NCBI RefSeq assembly: GCF_003751505.1
Contig: NZ_RJVB01000001.1
Coordinates: forward strand, 622,027 to 686,026
Direction: 5' to 3'
Length of the DNA: 64,000 nucleotides
Source of the DNA: Erwinia sp. JUb26
GTDB lineage: Bacteria; Pseudomonadota; Gammaproteobacteria; Enterobacterales; Enterobacteriaceae
Under the pieces are notes generated by a model, which worked only from the letters and a program-made list of their open reading frames with translations, had not been told where the DNA came from and did no database searches. Both the position numbers and the translations under genes were made by a program. Position 1 is the first letter of the stretch. Every line of letters begins with the position of its first letter. Shown here piece after piece: positions 1 through 7,531 of the stretch.

Positions 1-524
1 TGTATTTCGCCGCTATAGCCTCCATGCTGTGCTTTTTTACCGGGGTGATCGTGATCCCGCAGCAGTTTCATCAGCTTCATATCGGCGCGGCGGAAACGGG
101 CTACTTCCTGTCATTTATCTCGCTGATCGCCGTTTTTGCCGCGGCAATAATGCCGAAAATGGTGAACCGCCTTGATGAGTTCGGCACGCTGTACGTCGCT
201 TTTGCCTGTTATGCCGCCGCGCATCTGATATTTTCTGCTGCCGACGGTGTGACGCTGTTTATCGCCGGAGGGATCATGATGGGATGCGGGTTTGGGCTGT
301 CGGTGCCGCTGGTTAATCATATGACCGTTGAGCAGAGCGATGCCCGCGTGCGCGGGCGAAACCTGGCCTGGCTGTCGATGGCGATCTTTTCCGGGCAGTT
401 TTTATCCTCCTTTATGGAGTTTATTCCGGGCAATGCATCGGTGATTTTTGCGGGTGCAGCCCTGATTGGCACTGCGGTAATGGCGACACTGTGGATACTG
501 CGGCGCGGGCAACGCGAAGAATAA
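1..524 (+). CDS. MFS transporter, C-terminal part (cut by window edge)
   Basis: The reading frame is open from the first bases of the window and stops at 522-524, so only the last roughly 170 residues are present. They contain four to five hydrophobic helices separated by short charged loops, including an Arg/Asp-rich loop (around SDARVRGRNLAW) typical of the cytoplasmic loops of major facilitator transporters. The substrate cannot be told from this fragment. The segment ends in a basic tail (RRGQREE). The gene is followed by a short intergenic stretch with a 7-bp tandem repeat and by a convergent gene. Confidence 0.75.
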   Translation, partial: YFAAIASMLCFFTGVIVIPQQFHQLHIGAAETGYFLSFISLIAVFAAAIMPKMVNRLDEFGTLYVAFACYAAAHLIFSAADGVTLFIAGGIMMGCGFGLSVPLVNHMTVEQSDARVRGRNLAWLSMAIFSGQFLSSFMEFIPGNASVIFAGAALIGTAVMATLWILRRGQREE

Positions 525-580
525 GCCCGGCAGCAACGTAATCTTTGTTACCGCAGGGCATTCGTGCAGGAGAATATTAG

Positions 581-622
581 CAGGCTTCAGGCTTCAGGCT
601 TCAGGCTTCAGGCTTCAGGCTT
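581..622. repeat. Six tandem copies of the heptamer CAGGCTT
   Basis: Six perfect head-to-tail copies of CAGGCTT occupy this stretch. The last copies form the 3' end of the convergent YdcZ-family gene: its stop codon (TGA on the minus strand, 615-617) lies in the first repeat unit read by that gene. Bases 616-623 also pair with 628-635 (CAGGCTTC / GAAGCCTG around a CGAT loop), an 8-bp hairpin that may be the seed from which the array expanded. No T-run follows, so a classical terminator is not supported. Confidence 0.9.
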
Positions 623-1103
623 CCGATGAAGCCTGGCTGGCGCCGTCCTTTTCGGCATCGGTTTTATTGCTGGAATAAATAAAGTAAAGCGCGATCCCCA
701 GGCAGACAACCGCCCCCAGCCGCGTGGCTGAAAAGTGGATGGCTTCGTTGCCCAGCCAGCCAAAATTATCAATCAGCATACTCATCGCCAGCTGACCGAA
801 AATAACCGCCACCGTCGCCACCGCCGCACCGATACGCTGAACGGCCAGCACCATAATAACGATGTAAGGCACGCCACAAAGTGCGCCCAGCAGCTGCCAC
901 TTCGGCACGTCCAGCAGGGTTAGGTCATACTTGGGTTCGAAGAAGAAAATAAGCAGAGCGCTGATCAGCGCACCGAGCGAGAAGGTCAGAAATGCGCTGC
1001 GGAACACGCCAACCTGGCTGCCCAATTTGCCGTTGATCGCTGCCTGAATGCTTAGCACGGCACCGCCGATTACGGCCAGGATAATCATCAATACGTTCAT
1101 CAT
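615..1103 (-). CDS. YdcZ/DUF606 family membrane transporter, subunit-like copy 1
   Basis: This 162-residue protein has five predicted membrane helices and the small-residue-rich start (AVIGGAVLSIQAAINGKLG) typical of the YdcZ (DUF606) group of the drug/metabolite transporter superfamily, whose members are half-size and often occur in pairs. It lies 6 bp downstream of a second YdcZ-type gene on the same strand, so the two probably form one transporter. Its C-terminal tail is hydrophilic and runs into the heptamer repeat, which supplies the stop codon. A LysR regulator is divergently transcribed upstream of the pair. The substrate is unknown. Confidence 0.85.
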   Translation of the reverse strand: MMNVLMIILAVIGGAVLSIQAAINGKLGSQVGVFRSAFLTFSLGALISALLIFFFEPKYDLTLLDVPKWQLLGALCGVPYIVIMVLAVQRIGAAVATVAVIFGQLAMSMLIDNFGWLGNEAIHFSATRLGAVVCLGIALYFIYSSNKTDAEKDGASQASSEA

Positions 1104-1109
1104 TTCACC

Positions 1110-1544
1110 TCAGCCTTTTGCCACAAGAATCAGTGCGGCAATAATAAAGATCAGCGCAATAAAGCGCTTACGGTCAATTTTGCGATGCGCCGTACCGAGT
1201 AGCCCGTAATGGTCAATCACCACGCTTTTAAAAACCTGCCCGGCAAGAATGCCGATCATCGTCATCGCAATACCGATCACCGGCACGGCCACGGTCAGGA
1301 TCACGACATATACCGGACCAAGAATACCGCCCAGTAACGTCCATGACGGCTGCGTGAAGAAGGAAGGGCTGTTACGCGGGCTAAAGAACAGCATCAGCAA
1401 AAAGGTCAGCGCGGCACCCACGCCGAAAACACTGAACGTTGCCCATAAACCACCGACTTCGTGTCCTAACGGCCCCAGTAACCCCGCCTCTACCGACAAC
1501 CCCATCCCGCCAGCAACGACGAGCAAAATAAAAATAAGCTGCAT
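1110..1544 (-). CDS. YdcZ/DUF606 family membrane transporter, subunit-like copy 2
   Basis: This is a 144-residue protein with four to five hydrophobic helices and the YdcZ-family start (ILLVVAGGMGLSVEAGLLG). It is the promoter-proximal member of the two-gene YdcZ operon; the next gene begins 6 bp after its stop. Half-size members of this family are thought to act as dimers, so a heterodimer with the neighbour is likely. The LysR gene at 1643 is divergent, which fits local control of this pair. Transport substrate cannot be read from the sequence. Confidence 0.85.
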   Translation of the reverse strand: MQLIFILLVVAGGMGLSVEAGLLGPLGHEVGGLWATFSVFGVGAALTFLLMLFFSPRNSPSFFTQPSWTLLGGILGPVYVVILTVAVPVIGIAMTMIGILAGQVFKSVVIDHYGLLGTAHRKIDRKRFIALIFIIAALILVAKG

Positions 1545-1642
1545 ACATTAAATCCCCGAGAATGAAGGGAAAGGATGGTATAGCAGCGTGGAATCATGAA
1601 AAACGGTATAATTCATGAAACACCTTTGCAGGAATCGGGATA

Positions 1643-2578
1643 ATGTTTGACGCTGGCAGCATAAATTTTCGCACGCTGGTATTTTTCATCGGCGTGTACG
1701 ATGAGCAGAACTTTTCCGCCGTCGCCAGGCGGGAAGGCGTGTCAGCATCGATGGTCTCGCGCGTGATTATTCAGTTAGAAGACACCCTAGGCCAGCAGCT
1801 TTTCTACCGCAATACCCGGGCGGTGATCCCTACCGAAGCCGGCCGACTGTTTATTGACTACGCCCGTAGCATGACCGAACAACTGAACAAAGCCCGCAAG
1901 GAGATGCAGGACAGATCCCTCGAACCCGCCGGGCTGATACGTATTAACGCGCCGGTTTTCTTCGGCCAGCGACATATTGCCCCCTGGCTGACGGCACTTT
2001 CCCTGCGATATCCCCGGTTGCAGATGGAGCTGATGCTGACGGATGACTTTATCGACCCTCATAGAGATGCCACCGACGTGCTGTTCAGGATCGGCACGCT
2101 GACCGATTCCTCTTTCCATGCGCGGATATTCGCCACTCAGCGTTATTATCTGGCGGCATCACCCAAATATTTAGAACAGCACGGCCAGCCGCTAACGCCC
2201 GCCGATTTCAGCCAGCATAAGTGTCTGGTGTATCGCGGCTCTTCCGGCCCCAATCGCTGGCTGTTCCGTCAGCCAGGAGATAACTGGGTACACTATCCGG
2301 TAACGGGAATTCTGACGTCCAACAATGCGGAATCTCTGCTGACCAGCGCGCTGGACGGGATGGGACTGGTGCTGTTCCCCGACTGGCTGATTAATGACAT
2401 CCTGAATAAAGGCGGGCTGGTGCGCATCATGCCGGATTTTGAGGCGGCCATTCACACCGAGCCACAGCATATCGCCGCCATCTATCCCAACGCCCGCCAT
2501 CCACCGCTTAATGTGCGGGCGGTGATTGACCACTTCGTTGGGGTTTACGGTTCTCCGCCTTACTGGCAGCGGGGATAA
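1643..2578 (+). CDS. LysR-family transcriptional regulator of the YdcZ pair
   Basis: A 311-residue protein. The N-terminal winged helix-turn-helix covers roughly residues 10-68 (NFSAVARREGVSASMVSRVI, then LGQQLFYRNTR), followed by the usual linker helix and a periplasmic-binding-protein-like effector domain to the C-terminus. It is divergent from the YdcZ transporter pair, with about 100 bp between starts. That gap contains a repeated TCATGAAA element (around 1594 and 1613), a candidate operator overlapping a TATAAT-like box. The gene starts at ATG 1643. The likely role is effector-dependent control of the YdcZ pair and itself; the effector is unknown. Confidence 0.88.
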   Translation: MFDAGSINFRTLVFFIGVYDEQNFSAVARREGVSASMVSRVIIQLEDTLGQQLFYRNTRAVIPTEAGRLFIDYARSMTEQLNKARKEMQDRSLEPAGLIRINAPVFFGQRHIAPWLTALSLRYPRLQMELMLTDDFIDPHRDATDVLFRIGTLTDSSFHARIFATQRYYLAASPKYLEQHGQPLTPADFSQHKCLVYRGSSGPNRWLFRQPGDNWVHYPVTGILTSNNAESLLTSALDGMGLVLFPDWLINDILNKGGLVRIMPDFEAAIHTEPQHIAAIYPNARHPPLNVRAVIDHFVGVYGSPPYWQRG

Positions 2579-2667
2579 ATGGGGCAGGGACGTTAATCGG
2601 CAGATAGGGAATTATCGCTATAAAACGTCATCTGGTTATCGTGTTTTAAAAGGATAAGCCTTCTTAC

Positions 2668-3642
2668 TTAGCTCTGACGCGTAATAGGTGGCGTTCCATG
2701 GGTATGGAATGTCTCAATCGTTTTTAATCCCCATGCCTGCCCTTTTTTACGCTCAGATTCTGTCCAGACAACCGTCTCCCAGTCCGGTGCTAAGATCAGA
2801 CGTGCACCGGAGTTGGCCAGCTCAATGCGATTCCCGGCAGGTTCCCAGACGTAAAGGAAAAATGTTCCCTGTATTGCATGTTTATGTGGCCCGGTTTCAA
2901 TATGAACGCGATTTTCAAGGAAGATATCAGCTGCACGCAGAATATCTTCGCGAGTGTCTGTGGCATAGGTAACATGATGCAGTCGTGCGTTTCCTCCGGC
3001 ATGTTCTTCAGTACAGGCAAGATCGTAAGTTTTATTATTTATGGTGAACCAGCATCCCCCAATCCGGCCATTATCAAGCTGAATCATTTCCGTGACGCGT
3101 GAGCCGAGACAGGTTTCCATAAATTTTTTGAACTCCTCCACATCAGAAGCCAGTAAGTTGAGGTGATCCAGGCGACGAGGACAGGCACCCCGACCGTGAT
3201 AGCGTTGGGCAAGGTTTTTTAAAGCCGGCCGTTCATCCGATCCAGCCTCATAGCGCACCGTATCGTAATAAATTTCGAATAAATGGCCGAAAGGATCTGA
3301 GAAGCGGAAAGCACGTCCGTGCCCCTTTTCGGCATCCACCCACCCGACTACCTCATATCCACTTGCTTCAATGACCGAAACGCGACGCATTAGTGCGGCT
3401 TCAGAACTGGCACGATAGGCAATGTGACCAACGCCCGTCGTATGGTGACGAGAAAGTTTTAATGAATGAAATTCATAGTCATCCCAGGCGCGCAGCCAGG
3501 CGTGGTTTTCGTCCTGAGCTGAAACGGTGAGCCCATAAACATTGACGAAGAAGTTAAGGCTCTCCTCGAATTTATCGGTATACATTTCGACATGGGCAAG
3601 ATGGGCAATATCGAAACAAGGTTCCGGCAATCGGTTCGTCAT
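2668..3642 (-). CDS. Type I (VOC-fold) extradiol ring-cleavage dioxygenase
   Basis: The 324-residue, two-domain protein matches catechol 2,3-dioxygenase-type enzymes of the vicinal oxygen chelate superfamily. The C-terminal domain carries the Fe(II) 2-His-1-Glu triad: His160 (LDHLNLL), His222/223 (LHHVTY) and Glu274 (GNRIEL), with the conserved GPHKHAIQGTFFLYVWEP stretch between them. The enzyme should open a catecholic ring next to a hydroxyl using O2. It is the only ring-cleaving enzyme in the aromatic cluster. As GalB/GalC/GalD follow, gallate (giving 4-oxalomesaconate) is the inferred substrate. The gallate dioxygenases I know (GalA, DesB) are type II, LigAB-like proteins, so this would be a non-homologous replacement. 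It is divergent from the lactonase gene. Confidence 0.85.
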   Translation of the reverse strand: MTNRLPEPCFDIAHLAHVEMYTDKFEESLNFFVNVYGLTVSAQDENHAWLRAWDDYEFHSLKLSRHHTTGVGHIAYRASSEAALMRRVSVIEASGYEVVGWVDAEKGHGRAFRFSDPFGHLFEIYYDTVRYEAGSDERPALKNLAQRYHGRGACPRRLDHLNLLASDVEEFKKFMETCLGSRVTEMIQLDNGRIGGCWFTINNKTYDLACTEEHAGGNARLHHVTYATDTREDILRAADIFLENRVHIETGPHKHAIQGTFFLYVWEPAGNRIELANSGARLILAPDWETVVWTESERKKGQAWGLKTIETFHTHGTPPITRQS

Positions 3643-4111
3643 AATGGGCTTCCTGTCAGGCTATAGCGATTTGAAGGATACGTTAATACGGGTGGTTGAA
3701 AGTGTCTGTTTAAAAAGACTTTTAGGGGTATGCATTGCATTTATAGTGTGAGCCTACCTGCAATAATGCAGCCATCTCCAAACTCTCAAAGATCCTGTCA
3801 GCTGTCGAAGATCCTTATCCACAACAATGTCCTTACGTTGTTTCAGTCACGTTGCCTGAGCCAGGCTCCGTCGACTGAAAGGAGCAATCTCTGCGCCACC
3901 ATCATTCAATAATTGAATGATATATTAACACAAAAAGAGAAATCATGAATTTAATGAATGATTGATCACACAAATTGGATAAAATCATTGCGAAGATGAA
4001 TGGAGTGTTTAAAGTCTGGCAGACCATTTCGGTGGGTAACATGGCTTGAACACTTACCACTTATTCACGTAAGAAAATCTACTGGGCAGGATGTTTTATA
4101 AGGATTAGTCA
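3643..4111. promoter_or_regulatory. Divergent promoter region between dioxygenase and lactonase-porin operon
   Basis: No gene is supported in this 469-bp AT-rich gap; the short open frames have no family resemblance. It holds a strong inverted repeat at 3902-3920 (listed separately) and further TGAAT half-sites at 3945-3960. A weak CRP-like element lies at about 3955-3970 (TGAAT-N6-TCACA, poor left half). An AAGGA ribosome-binding site precedes the lactonase start at 4112. Both divergent transcription units probably read from here. Confidence 0.5.
3902..3920. promoter_or_regulatory. Operator-like inverted repeat (ATTCA-N5-TGAAT), site A
   Basis: Nine-base arms TCATTCAAT and ATTGAATGA flank a single central base. 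The 15-bp core (3904-3918) has ATTCA and TGAAT arms separated by five bases. It matches related elements at 15056, 18285, 18421, 20206 and 21627, which stand before other transcription units of the island. It therefore looks like the binding site of a shared dimeric regulator. The ROK protein encoded at 20273 is the best candidate because one copy lies just before its own gene. The assignment is an inference. Confidence 0.55.
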
Positions 4112-5422
4112 ATGAAAATCATAATACCTCTGAAAAATAAACGTTTTAATAAGACTTTCATCACCACGGTATTATTAGCATCTTTAAGTTATACACCGGT
4201 TTTTGTAACGGGTGCCATAGCTGCGGAAAAACCTGAATCTGTGACCGGCGTAAAAAAAACAATTGTTTATGTGGGGTCATATTCTGGTGAAAAAAGCACT
4301 GGTGGGATTTATGCTTTCGAGCTGTCAACTGATGGAAAGAAGTTAATTCAGATTCAGCATTTAAATGAACCCACACAAGCTGGCTATCAAATCGTTAATC
4401 AAAAAACATTAACCCTTTACTCGGTAGATGAAAGAAAAAATGATGGTAGGGGCCCCGTATCGCCACCAGCCAAAGTCTATTCATTTAGTATAGATAAAAG
4501 CAGCGGTAGATTAGAGGCATTGAATTCACTGGAAGCCCCCGGTCCCAACCCAACATATTTAAGCCTTGATACTGAAAGAAATCGGTTGTTTACCGCTAAT
4601 CATGGCGGGTTTGAACATATCGAAAAAGTCACTTTCAAAGATGGTAAGTGGCAATCGAGTTACGATTATGATGATGCCACCGTTATAATGTACAACTTAA
4701 AATCGAGTGGTGAACTCGATACAATAAAAGATCTCATCGTATTAAAAGGACACGGGCAGGATCCTAATCAATCAAAACAGCTGGCTGGCCATGCTCAAGC
4801 CAGTTCACATGCACACAGTTCCGTGGTATCCCCAGACGGAAAATATCTTTTAGTGTGTAACAAGGGAACAGATGAGGTTTTAGTTTACGCGATTGGAGAT
4901 AAACTAAAGTTAATAAACAGCTATAAGTTTCCTAACGTGTCCGCTCCACGGCACCTCGTTTTTTCTGGCAATAAGAGATTCTATTTAGATCTGGAACTTT
5001 CAAATCAGGTCGCGTCGATGAATTTTGACCCGAAAGATGGAGGGATAACGCTTGTCGATAACGTGTCAGCGGTTCCACCAGGTTATAAAGGCGATAATGA
5101 ACCCGCTGAAATTCGACTTCATCCCAATCATAAATTTGTTTATGTCAATAATCGCGGTAGCGATGATATTAGCTGGTTTGGTATTCAGCCAAATGGCAAA
5201 CTTGAATGGAAGGGGTCCGTACCTTTAGCCAGATCGCTCCATCCTGGCGTTGCCGCACGGAGTTTCGCTTTATCTCCGGATGCTAAACAGCTGATTGTAG
5301 CCGATCGTCCTGAAAACAAGCTTAAGATTTATTCTGTTAACGAAACTAATGGCAATCTGAGTATGAGTGGAGATGTAACGATTCAACAGCCAGCGTTCGT
5401 TTCATTTGCTTCAATGTATTGA
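4112..5422 (+). CDS. Secreted beta-propeller lactonase (6-phosphogluconolactonase-like family)
   Basis: This is a 436-residue protein with a signal peptide ending near AIA-A (about residue 37), so it is probably periplasmic. The mature part is a seven-bladed propeller of the Pgl/3-carboxymuconate-cyclase family (PF10282-type), with repeated blade motifs such as YVGSY, GPNPTYLSLD, HAHSSVVSPDGKYLLV and EIRLHPNHKFVYVNNRG. Members hydrolyse or form lactones. A closely related but unsecreted paralogue lies at 24712. The porin at 5434 follows within 12 bp, so the two are one operon divergent from the ring-cleavage dioxygenase. Its role may be to open a lactone ring of the incoming substrate in the periplasm; this is inferred. 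An AAGGA sequence 7 bp upstream supports the start. Confidence 0.82.
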   Translation: MKIIIPLKNKRFNKTFITTVLLASLSYTPVFVTGAIAAEKPESVTGVKKTIVYVGSYSGEKSTGGIYAFELSTDGKKLIQIQHLNEPTQAGYQIVNQKTLTLYSVDERKNDGRGPVSPPAKVYSFSIDKSSGRLEALNSLEAPGPNPTYLSLDTERNRLFTANHGGFEHIEKVTFKDGKWQSSYDYDDATVIMYNLKSSGELDTIKDLIVLKGHGQDPNQSKQLAGHAQASSHAHSSVVSPDGKYLLVCNKGTDEVLVYAIGDKLKLINSYKFPNVSAPRHLVFSGNKRFYLDLELSNQVASMNFDPKDGGITLVDNVSAVPPGYKGDNEPAEIRLHPNHKFVYVNNRGSDDISWFGIQPNGKLEWKGSVPLARSLHPGVAARSFALSPDAKQLIVADRPENKLKIYSVNETNGNLSMSGDVTIQQPAFVSFASMY

Positions 5423-5433
5423 TGGGGCCGACT

Positions 5434-6537
5434 ATGAAAACACACTATTTTTCATGGGTTCCATCACTCGTTTTGTTAATACCGTCGATCTCTTTTTCTG
5501 CTGTTATCTATAATAAAGATGGAAATATTGTTGATCTGTACGGAAAATTGATCGCAAAAGAAATTTATAAGGAAGATACCAGTCATACCCGAAAAGAAGC
5601 AGGTTTTGGCTCAATAGGATTTAGAGGCCAGACGCAAATTAGTCATAAACTGACCGGATTTGGCCAGTGGGAATATCGCGCTTACACCAATGCGGCAGAA
5701 GATGAGACTCAAACTACGGAGACGAGATTGGCTTTTGCTGGTTTGAAATACCAGAGAATTGGATCGGTTGATTATGGTTACAACAATGGGATTTTATATG
5801 ATGTCGGTTCTTTGACTGATATGGCCCCATCGTGGTCAGCCATGACGTGGACGGGGAGCGTTAATAGAAATTTCATGAATAGCAGATCTGAAGGTGTTCT
5901 GACGTTCAGAAGCAGTGAGCTTTTGGGGATTTCAGATAGGTTGAGTGTGGGGGTACAGTTTCAAGCTAAGAATGAATCCAACGATATCTATACCGACAAC
6001 GGAAATGGGATAGGTTATTCTTTAGGGTATGACGTTATTGAAGGGATGAAAGTTATTGCTGCCTACAGTAACTCAGCAAGAACCAGTGAACAGCGGGCTG
6101 ATGGTAAAGGAAATAATGCTGAGTCATGGGCTGTTGGTGCAAAATATGATGCTAACAGTGTTTATCTGGCAACACTTTATTCTGAAACTTCAAACACGAC
6201 CCGCACGGGATCGACGGGGAAGGCGGGAGTTGCTAATAAAACACGAAGCATTGAAGCATTAGCACAGTACGTTTTTAAATCAGGATTCAGGCCTTCAATA
6301 GGTTGGTTCCATACTCGAGGCTATGATCTGTCGCCCGAAGGATCTTTTAAGGGCGGGGAAAGTGACCTCGCGCACTATATTGAACTGGGTGTAAGTTATA
6401 ATTTCAATCCAAATTTCAGAGTGTATGTTGATTACTATATTAACTTGCTGGATGAAAGTTCAGACTATGTCACGCAGGTTGGAGGCTTGAACGGGAACGA
6501 TAATATGACTGCTCTAAATATGAGCTACTATTTCTGA
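5434..6537 (+). CDS. Outer-membrane general porin (OmpC/OmpF-like)
   Basis: The protein is about 367 residues from ATG 5434, preferred because a GGGG stretch sits 6 bp upstream; in-frame ATG 5422 and TTG 5419 lack a ribosome-binding site. A signal peptide is followed by the porin hallmark VIYNKDGNIVDLYGKL, alternating beta-strand patterns, a GYNNGILYDVGSLTDM loop-3-like segment and a C-terminal phenylalanine (MSYYF) as needed for outer-membrane assembly. It is translationally close to the lactonase and probably lets the aromatic or glycosidic substrate enter, comparable in role to GalP of gallate clusters, which is however of a different family. Codon usage is AT-rich compared with the genes after 31 kb. 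Confidence 0.87.
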   Translation: MKTHYFSWVPSLVLLIPSISFSAVIYNKDGNIVDLYGKLIAKEIYKEDTSHTRKEAGFGSIGFRGQTQISHKLTGFGQWEYRAYTNAAEDETQTTETRLAFAGLKYQRIGSVDYGYNNGILYDVGSLTDMAPSWSAMTWTGSVNRNFMNSRSEGVLTFRSSELLGISDRLSVGVQFQAKNESNDIYTDNGNGIGYSLGYDVIEGMKVIAAYSNSARTSEQRADGKGNNAESWAVGAKYDANSVYLATLYSETSNTTRTGSTGKAGVANKTRSIEALAQYVFKSGFRPSIGWFHTRGYDLSPEGSFKGGESDLAHYIELGVSYNFNPNFRVYVDYYINLLDESSDYVTQVGGLNGNDNMTALNMSYYF

Positions 6538-6544
6538 GTAAAAA

Positions 6545-6583
6545 TGAGAAAAAGTAGTGAGGTGTCGTTGATCCTCACTACTT
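6545..6583 (-). terminator. Hairpin between convergent porin and gal operon
   Basis: An 11-bp perfect stem (6552-6562 with 6573-6583, AAGTAGTGAGG / CCTCACTACTT) with a 10-base loop. On the minus strand it is followed by a T-rich run (TTTCTCATTTTTA), so it should end the gal transcript; it may also serve the porin transcript in the other direction. Confidence 0.75.
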
Positions 6584-6628
6584 CAAACTCAGTACTCATT
6601 TACTGAAATCATCAGTGTGTAAAAATGC

Positions 6629-7531
6629 TTAGCGGGTTGAGATTGACGATCTGACCTGATGTATCTGGTTGAATGTTTCTTTCCAGTCAAACGGTAGCAG
6701 GTCTGAATAAACAATCTGTTGCTGCGCAAGTAAAGCAGGCAAAGACGCCTGAATTAAGCCCGTCGCTTTACTCATCTCTCCCGCTACTCCCGCATCATTG
6801 AGTGTTCTCACAACCTCCGTCATTTCTTCGGCACGACGTAAGCCGTGCTCCGCAACCCGACTGATCAGGTAATCCGCCTGCCCGGCATCCCAGCCTGTTG
6901 AGGGGAAACTGGCATGCAGTGACGCCAGTACGGCATCATGCACACCGTACTGCTGCGCAGCACTCAGACACTCAACGGTAAGTGCTTCCAGGCCTTTAAT
7001 CATCACGCTGCGGCACATTTTTATCGCCGATACATCACCCACTTTACCGCTGACCGCCGTTGCCTGACAGCCAAGCACCGTTAACTGCTGTGCAACTTCC
7101 ACTGCATCATCACCGGCTAATAGTAATGGGGTAGCCAGGCGTTTGGGTGGTACAGGTGCCATAACAGCAACATCAAGATAGCGACCGTTGCCGGCAGCTA
7201 TCATCGCTGCCGCATCACGTTTGGTGCCAGGTGCCACCGAGTTAAAATCCAGCAGAATTTGTCCGCTTTTCATTAACCGTGCAGCTTCCTGGGCGACTGA
7301 CAGCGCGTTGTTTGCGGTAACCAGCGAAAGTATCAGCGATGTGCCTTCCAGTGCGGTGCGAAAACTGGGGGCGACGGAAACATTCATTTCCCGAGCCAGA
7401 AGCCGCAGTTTATCAGCTTCTGCGCTCAGAAATTTTTTGTCCCAAATGGAAACTTGCACGCCCCGACGCGTTAGTTCCTCAGCGTAAATACGGCCAGCTT
7501 CACCGAAACCAATAATGGTAATTTGCATCAT
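6629..7531 (-). CDS. NAD(P)-dependent beta-hydroxyacid dehydrogenase-like protein (DUF1932 C-terminus)
   Basis: The protein has 300 residues. The N-terminal Rossmann domain begins IIGFGEAGRIYAEEL with the GxGxxG-type dinucleotide loop. Helical C-terminal sequence from about residue 165 (KVGDVSAIKMCRSVMIKGLEAL) resembles the DUF1932 domain, with the family lysine in SAIKMC. It relates to 3-hydroxyisobutyrate and 6-phosphogluconate dehydrogenases. Its start overlaps the galD stop (ATGA), so it is the last gene of galB-galC-galD-dehydrogenase. The known gallate route needs no dehydrogenase after ring opening, so its substrate is open: perhaps a semialdehyde or hydroxyacid side product, or a methoxylated intermediate. 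Confidence 0.75.
   Translation of the reverse strand: MMQITIIGFGEAGRIYAEELTRRGVQVSIWDKKFLSAEADKLRLLAREMNVSVAPSFRTALEGTSLILSLVTANNALSVAQEAARLMKSGQILLDFNSVAPGTKRDAAAMIAAGNGRYLDVAVMAPVPPKRLATPLLLAGDDAVEVAQQLTVLGCQATAVSGKVGDVSAIKMCRSVMIKGLEALTVECLSAAQQYGVHDAVLASLHASFPSTGWDAGQADYLISRVAEHGLRRAEEMTEVVRTLNDAGVAGEMSKATGLIQASLPALLAQQQIVYSDLLPFDWKETFNQIHQVRSSISTR

Noticed and set aside
3730..3912. Short open frames in the dioxygenase-lactonase gap
   Set aside because: No ribosome-binding site with spacing, no recognisable domain, and they overlap the operator-like repeat.
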